DNA of 6,593 nt from Lachnospiraceae bacterium UBA7179 (GTDB lineage Bacteria > Bacillota > Clostridia > Lachnospirales > Lachnospiraceae): NCBI GenBank assembly GCA_002491195.1, contig DKVL01000084.1, positions 1-6,593 on the forward strand, in the 5' to 3' direction. Positions 5,244 to 6,593 of this stretch are shown piece by piece. Numbering within the stretch: position 1 is the stretch's first letter; each line of letters begins with the position of its first letter. Position numbers and translations under genes: made by a program. Below the pieces are notes generated by a model. The model was given only the letters and a program-made list of their open reading frames with translations. It was not told the origin of the DNA and ran no database searches.

Positions 5244-6326
5244 TTACCGTTGCGTGTCATCATCTTCGTCATCGGAGTAGGGTATGTCGTTTTCATAATA
5301 TTCGTCATCGGAATACTGGATATCATCTTCATCGTATTCAGCGTCGGGATATTGTTCTGTATCGTATTCGTTGTCCGCATCGTATTCATCGTCAGGATAT
5401 GGTTCGTTGTCTTCGTAATATTCATCGTCGGGATACAGCAGTTCGTCTTCATCATCGTATTCATCGGAATACGGGTCATCGTCCTCATAGTATTCGTCCT
5501 CATCGGTGGCGTTCGTGTCTTTTTTAAAGAGGCTATAGACGGAGTAGGCAATCAGGGCTATGACACCGATGATCGCAACAACGATACCAACGACAACAGG
5601 GGTTTCAACCAGGCGGGAGATTACAGCAGTATTTCCCCCTTCAGAAGGAGTGTCTTCCGACTGTAGGTTACTGCTTAGAACATCGTCTGGTGATTCGTCA
5701 GGTGGTATTTCCCCGGTATTTGTGTCGGGAGTTTCAGGAGCAGGAGTTTCAGGAACAGGATTTTGTGTGTTGGCGGGTGGAGTTGTCGATACAAAGTCAG
5801 CAAGAACATAGCCAATTCCGCCAGAATATTGAATCTGATACCAATTGTCGGCGGTTTTTCCCGTAACAGTGATTTCCTGCCCATATTTGAGTGTTCCGAG
5901 TTTGCTGTGATTTGTTGATGGACCACTGCGGACATTCAGCCCTTTCGCAGATGCGGCATATACGGTGCTTTGCATAGGCGTGATATCAAAAGTATCCTGA
6001 TCTGCTGGCGTAGGTTCTGGCAGCGGCGTGACGGTTGCAGCATCTGTAGGGGCCTGCGGTGTGACAGGTATTGTATCTGCAGGTGTCTGCGGTGTGGGAA
6101 CAGTAGTATCCGCAGGTGTCTGTGGAAGAGGAGTGGTTTGTGTGGGAGGGGTGTCTGTGCCAGAAGTGGTATTATTGGGTATTTCTGCAGGAATCGATAT
6201 GGTTTCCTGTTGGGCGTTTGTTTCCGCAGCACACACGGACAATGCCGGCGAGGCAGCAAAAATGATGGCGGTTGAAGTATATAGGATCACTTTTTTGAAT
6301 TTATTTTTGTAAAATGTTTTATCCAC
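5244..6326 (-). CDS. SH3b-domain membrane protein with acidic Tyr-rich cytoplasmic tail
   Basis: This is a 360-residue cell-envelope protein. Residues 1-34 form a signal peptide (KNKFKK, a hydrophobic core, then a VCAA cleavage-like site). A Pro/Thr-rich linker (43-110) contains three 11-residue repeats of PQTPADT type. A bacterial SH3 domain spans about 121-180 (GLNVRSGPS, NWYQIQY, GYVLADFV); such domains usually bind peptidoglycan or other wall ligands. A second Pro/Glu/Thr linker leads to one transmembrane helix (243-267) followed by KK, which puts the C-terminus inside. The tail 270-360 has 47 Asp/Glu and 16 Tyr in 91 residues and a single basic residue, the terminal Arg. No catalytic domain is seen, so a wall-sensing or structural role is an inference. 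The start is GTG with AAGGAGG nine bases upstream. It converges on the 99-residue gene. Confidence 0.88.
   Translation of the reverse strand: MDKTFYKNKFKKVILYTSTAIIFAASPALSVCAAETNAQQETISIPAEIPNNTTSGTDTPPTQTTPLPQTPADTTVPTPQTPADTIPVTPQAPTDAATVTPLPEPTPADQDTFDITPMQSTVYAASAKGLNVRSGPSTNHSKLGTLKYGQEITVTGKTADNWYQIQYSGGIGYVLADFVSTTPPANTQNPVPETPAPETPDTNTGEIPPDESPDDVLSSNLQSEDTPSEGGNTAVISRLVETPVVVGIVVAIIGVIALIAYSVYSLFKKDTNATDEDEYYEDDDPYSDEYDDEDELLYPDDEYYEDNEPYPDDEYDADNEYDTEQYPDAEYDEDDIQYSDDEYYENDIPYSDDEDDDTQR
5265..5498 (-). repeat. Asp/Glu/Tyr repeats in the tail of the SH3b protein
   Basis: Three related blocks start with DEYYE at residues 277, 301 and 341. Each is followed by an acidic or Asn residue pair, then PY and an S/P-D-D/E cluster (EYYEDDDPYSDEY, EYYEDNEPYPDDEY, EYYENDIPYSDDE). 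Between them lie looser Y-x-D-x-E units. The DNA is correspondingly repetitive and likely to vary in length between strains. Confidence 0.8.
6027..6125 (-). repeat. 33-base tandem repeats encoding an 11-residue Pro/Thr linker
   Basis: Residues 68-100 of the SH3b protein contain PQTPADT at 68 and 79 and PQAPTDA at 90, an 11-residue period. The DNA shows matching 33-base units. This is a flexible extracellular spacer between the signal peptide and the SH3b domain. Confidence 0.75.
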
Positions 6327-6330
6327 TGAG

Positions 6331-6342
6331 GGAGGCCTCCTT
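6331..6342 (-). promoter_or_regulatory. Ribosome binding site of the SH3b gene within a palindrome
   Basis: On the minus strand AAGGAGG (6342-6336) stands nine bases before the GTG start at 6326, which fixes the start codon. GGAGG and its complement CCTCC form the perfect 10-bp palindrome GGAGGCCTCC at 6331-6340. Confidence 0.8.
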
Positions 6343-6350
6343 ATTTTGAC

Positions 6351-6385
6351 AGAGTACTGCTGGTGTATTTTTTGGTGAGTACTCT
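6351..6385. repeat. Short inverted repeat with T-tract upstream of the SH3b gene
   Basis: AGAGTACT (6351-6358) is complementary to AGTACTCT (6378-6385), with a 19-base gap. TTTT follows on the plus strand (6386-6389). GAGTACT also occurs as a direct repeat 25 bases apart. It could be a weak plus-strand terminator for whatever lies at the right, or a binding site in the SH3b leader. No gene reads rightward into it within the window. Confidence 0.5.
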
Positions 6386-6391
6386 TTTTGA

Positions 6392-6483
6392 TTTAGGAAC
6401 TGTTAAGAAATAACTTTTAATTTAAATAGTACACAAGACAAGCAAAAGGAAAAGTAATTTCTGAGCAGTTCTTTAGGAATTGT
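6392..6483. repeat. 22-bp imperfect inverted repeat bordered by 12-bp direct repeats
   Basis: The arms 6397-6418 and 6450-6471 are complementary at 19 of 22 positions and enclose a 31-base AT-rich centre. The 12-base direct repeats TTTAGGAACTGT (6392-6403) and TTTAGGAATTGT (6472-6483) mark its two edges, the left one overlapping the left arm. No open frame is present. Confidence 0.75.
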
Positions 6484-6515
6484 AGGAAAATAACTGATGC
6501 AGATTGCGCAGGATA

Positions 6516-6593
6516 TTTCTTCGAGAGTGCCGCTCCACAATCAGGCGCATAGCGGGCTATGTAACTGATTGCGGAGTGGTGCTATCGGAGAAA
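6516..6593. repeat. Long palindrome running to the window edge
   Basis: Arms 6516-6544 and 6565-6593 (29 bases each) pair with two clear mismatches and a few G-T wobbles. The inner segment adds a small CATAG/CTATG hairpin (6548-6552 with 6557-6561) that closes on a 4-base loop. The right arm ends exactly at the last base of the window, so the palindrome probably continues beyond it. Confidence 0.8.

Noticed and set aside
5198..5666. Plus-strand frames opposite the acidic tail, including a very hydrophobic repetitive one
   Set aside because: The Val/Ile/Phe-rich and His/Arg-rich products come from reading the Asp/Glu/Tyr codon repeats on the other strand. The minus frame has a signal peptide, an SH3b domain and its own terminator.

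Overview
The window looks like a chromosomal segment from a gut Firmicute, most likely a Lachnospiraceae-type Clostridium relative. This is inferred from moderate AT-richness, strong GGAGG-type ribosome binding sites, TTG and GTG starts, and the style of the maltodextrin permeases and the lipoprotein amylase. No rRNA or tRNA gene or other taxonomic marker is present, so the assignment rests on protein style only.

Layout. Positions 1-2063 are the distal part of a maltose/maltodextrin ABC importer operon. It holds a MalF-like permease whose 5' end is interrupted or off-window, a MalG-like permease overlapping it by one base, and a previously hidden 53-codon single-span membrane protein (1902-2063) with its own Shine-Dalgarno at the malG stop. 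A 14-bp hairpin (2073-2104) closes the operon. Positions 2113-2293 carry five degenerate repeats in two alternating types. A near-consensus promoter (2323-2351) then abuts the start of a GH13 alpha-amylase lipoprotein gene (2352-4097). The likely division of labour is that the surface-tethered amylase cuts starch or glycogen outside and the importer takes up the maltodextrins. The binding protein and ATPase are not in the window.

Positions 4221-5188 hold a second, probably unrelated unit: a histidine-phosphatase family protein and a 99-residue protein I do not recognise. Both read rightward behind a plausible promoter at 4146-4174. They end at a strong bidirectional terminator (5190-5235) shared with a convergent leftward gene.

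That gene (5244-6326, minus) encodes a secreted/membrane SH3b-domain protein. It has a signal peptide, an 11-residue Pro/Thr repeat linker, one SH3b domain, one transmembrane helix and an extraordinary cytoplasmic tail of Asp/Glu/Tyr repeats. Upstream of it, 6351-6593 is noncoding and densely structured: a short inverted repeat, a 22-bp imperfect inverted repeat, and a long palindrome (29-nt arms) that runs up to the window edge. The latter two look like a dispersed palindromic element.

The least explained items are the palindromic element at the right end, the two-type repeat array before the amylase, the small membrane protein in the importer operon, and the acidic Tyr-rich tail of the SH3b protein.
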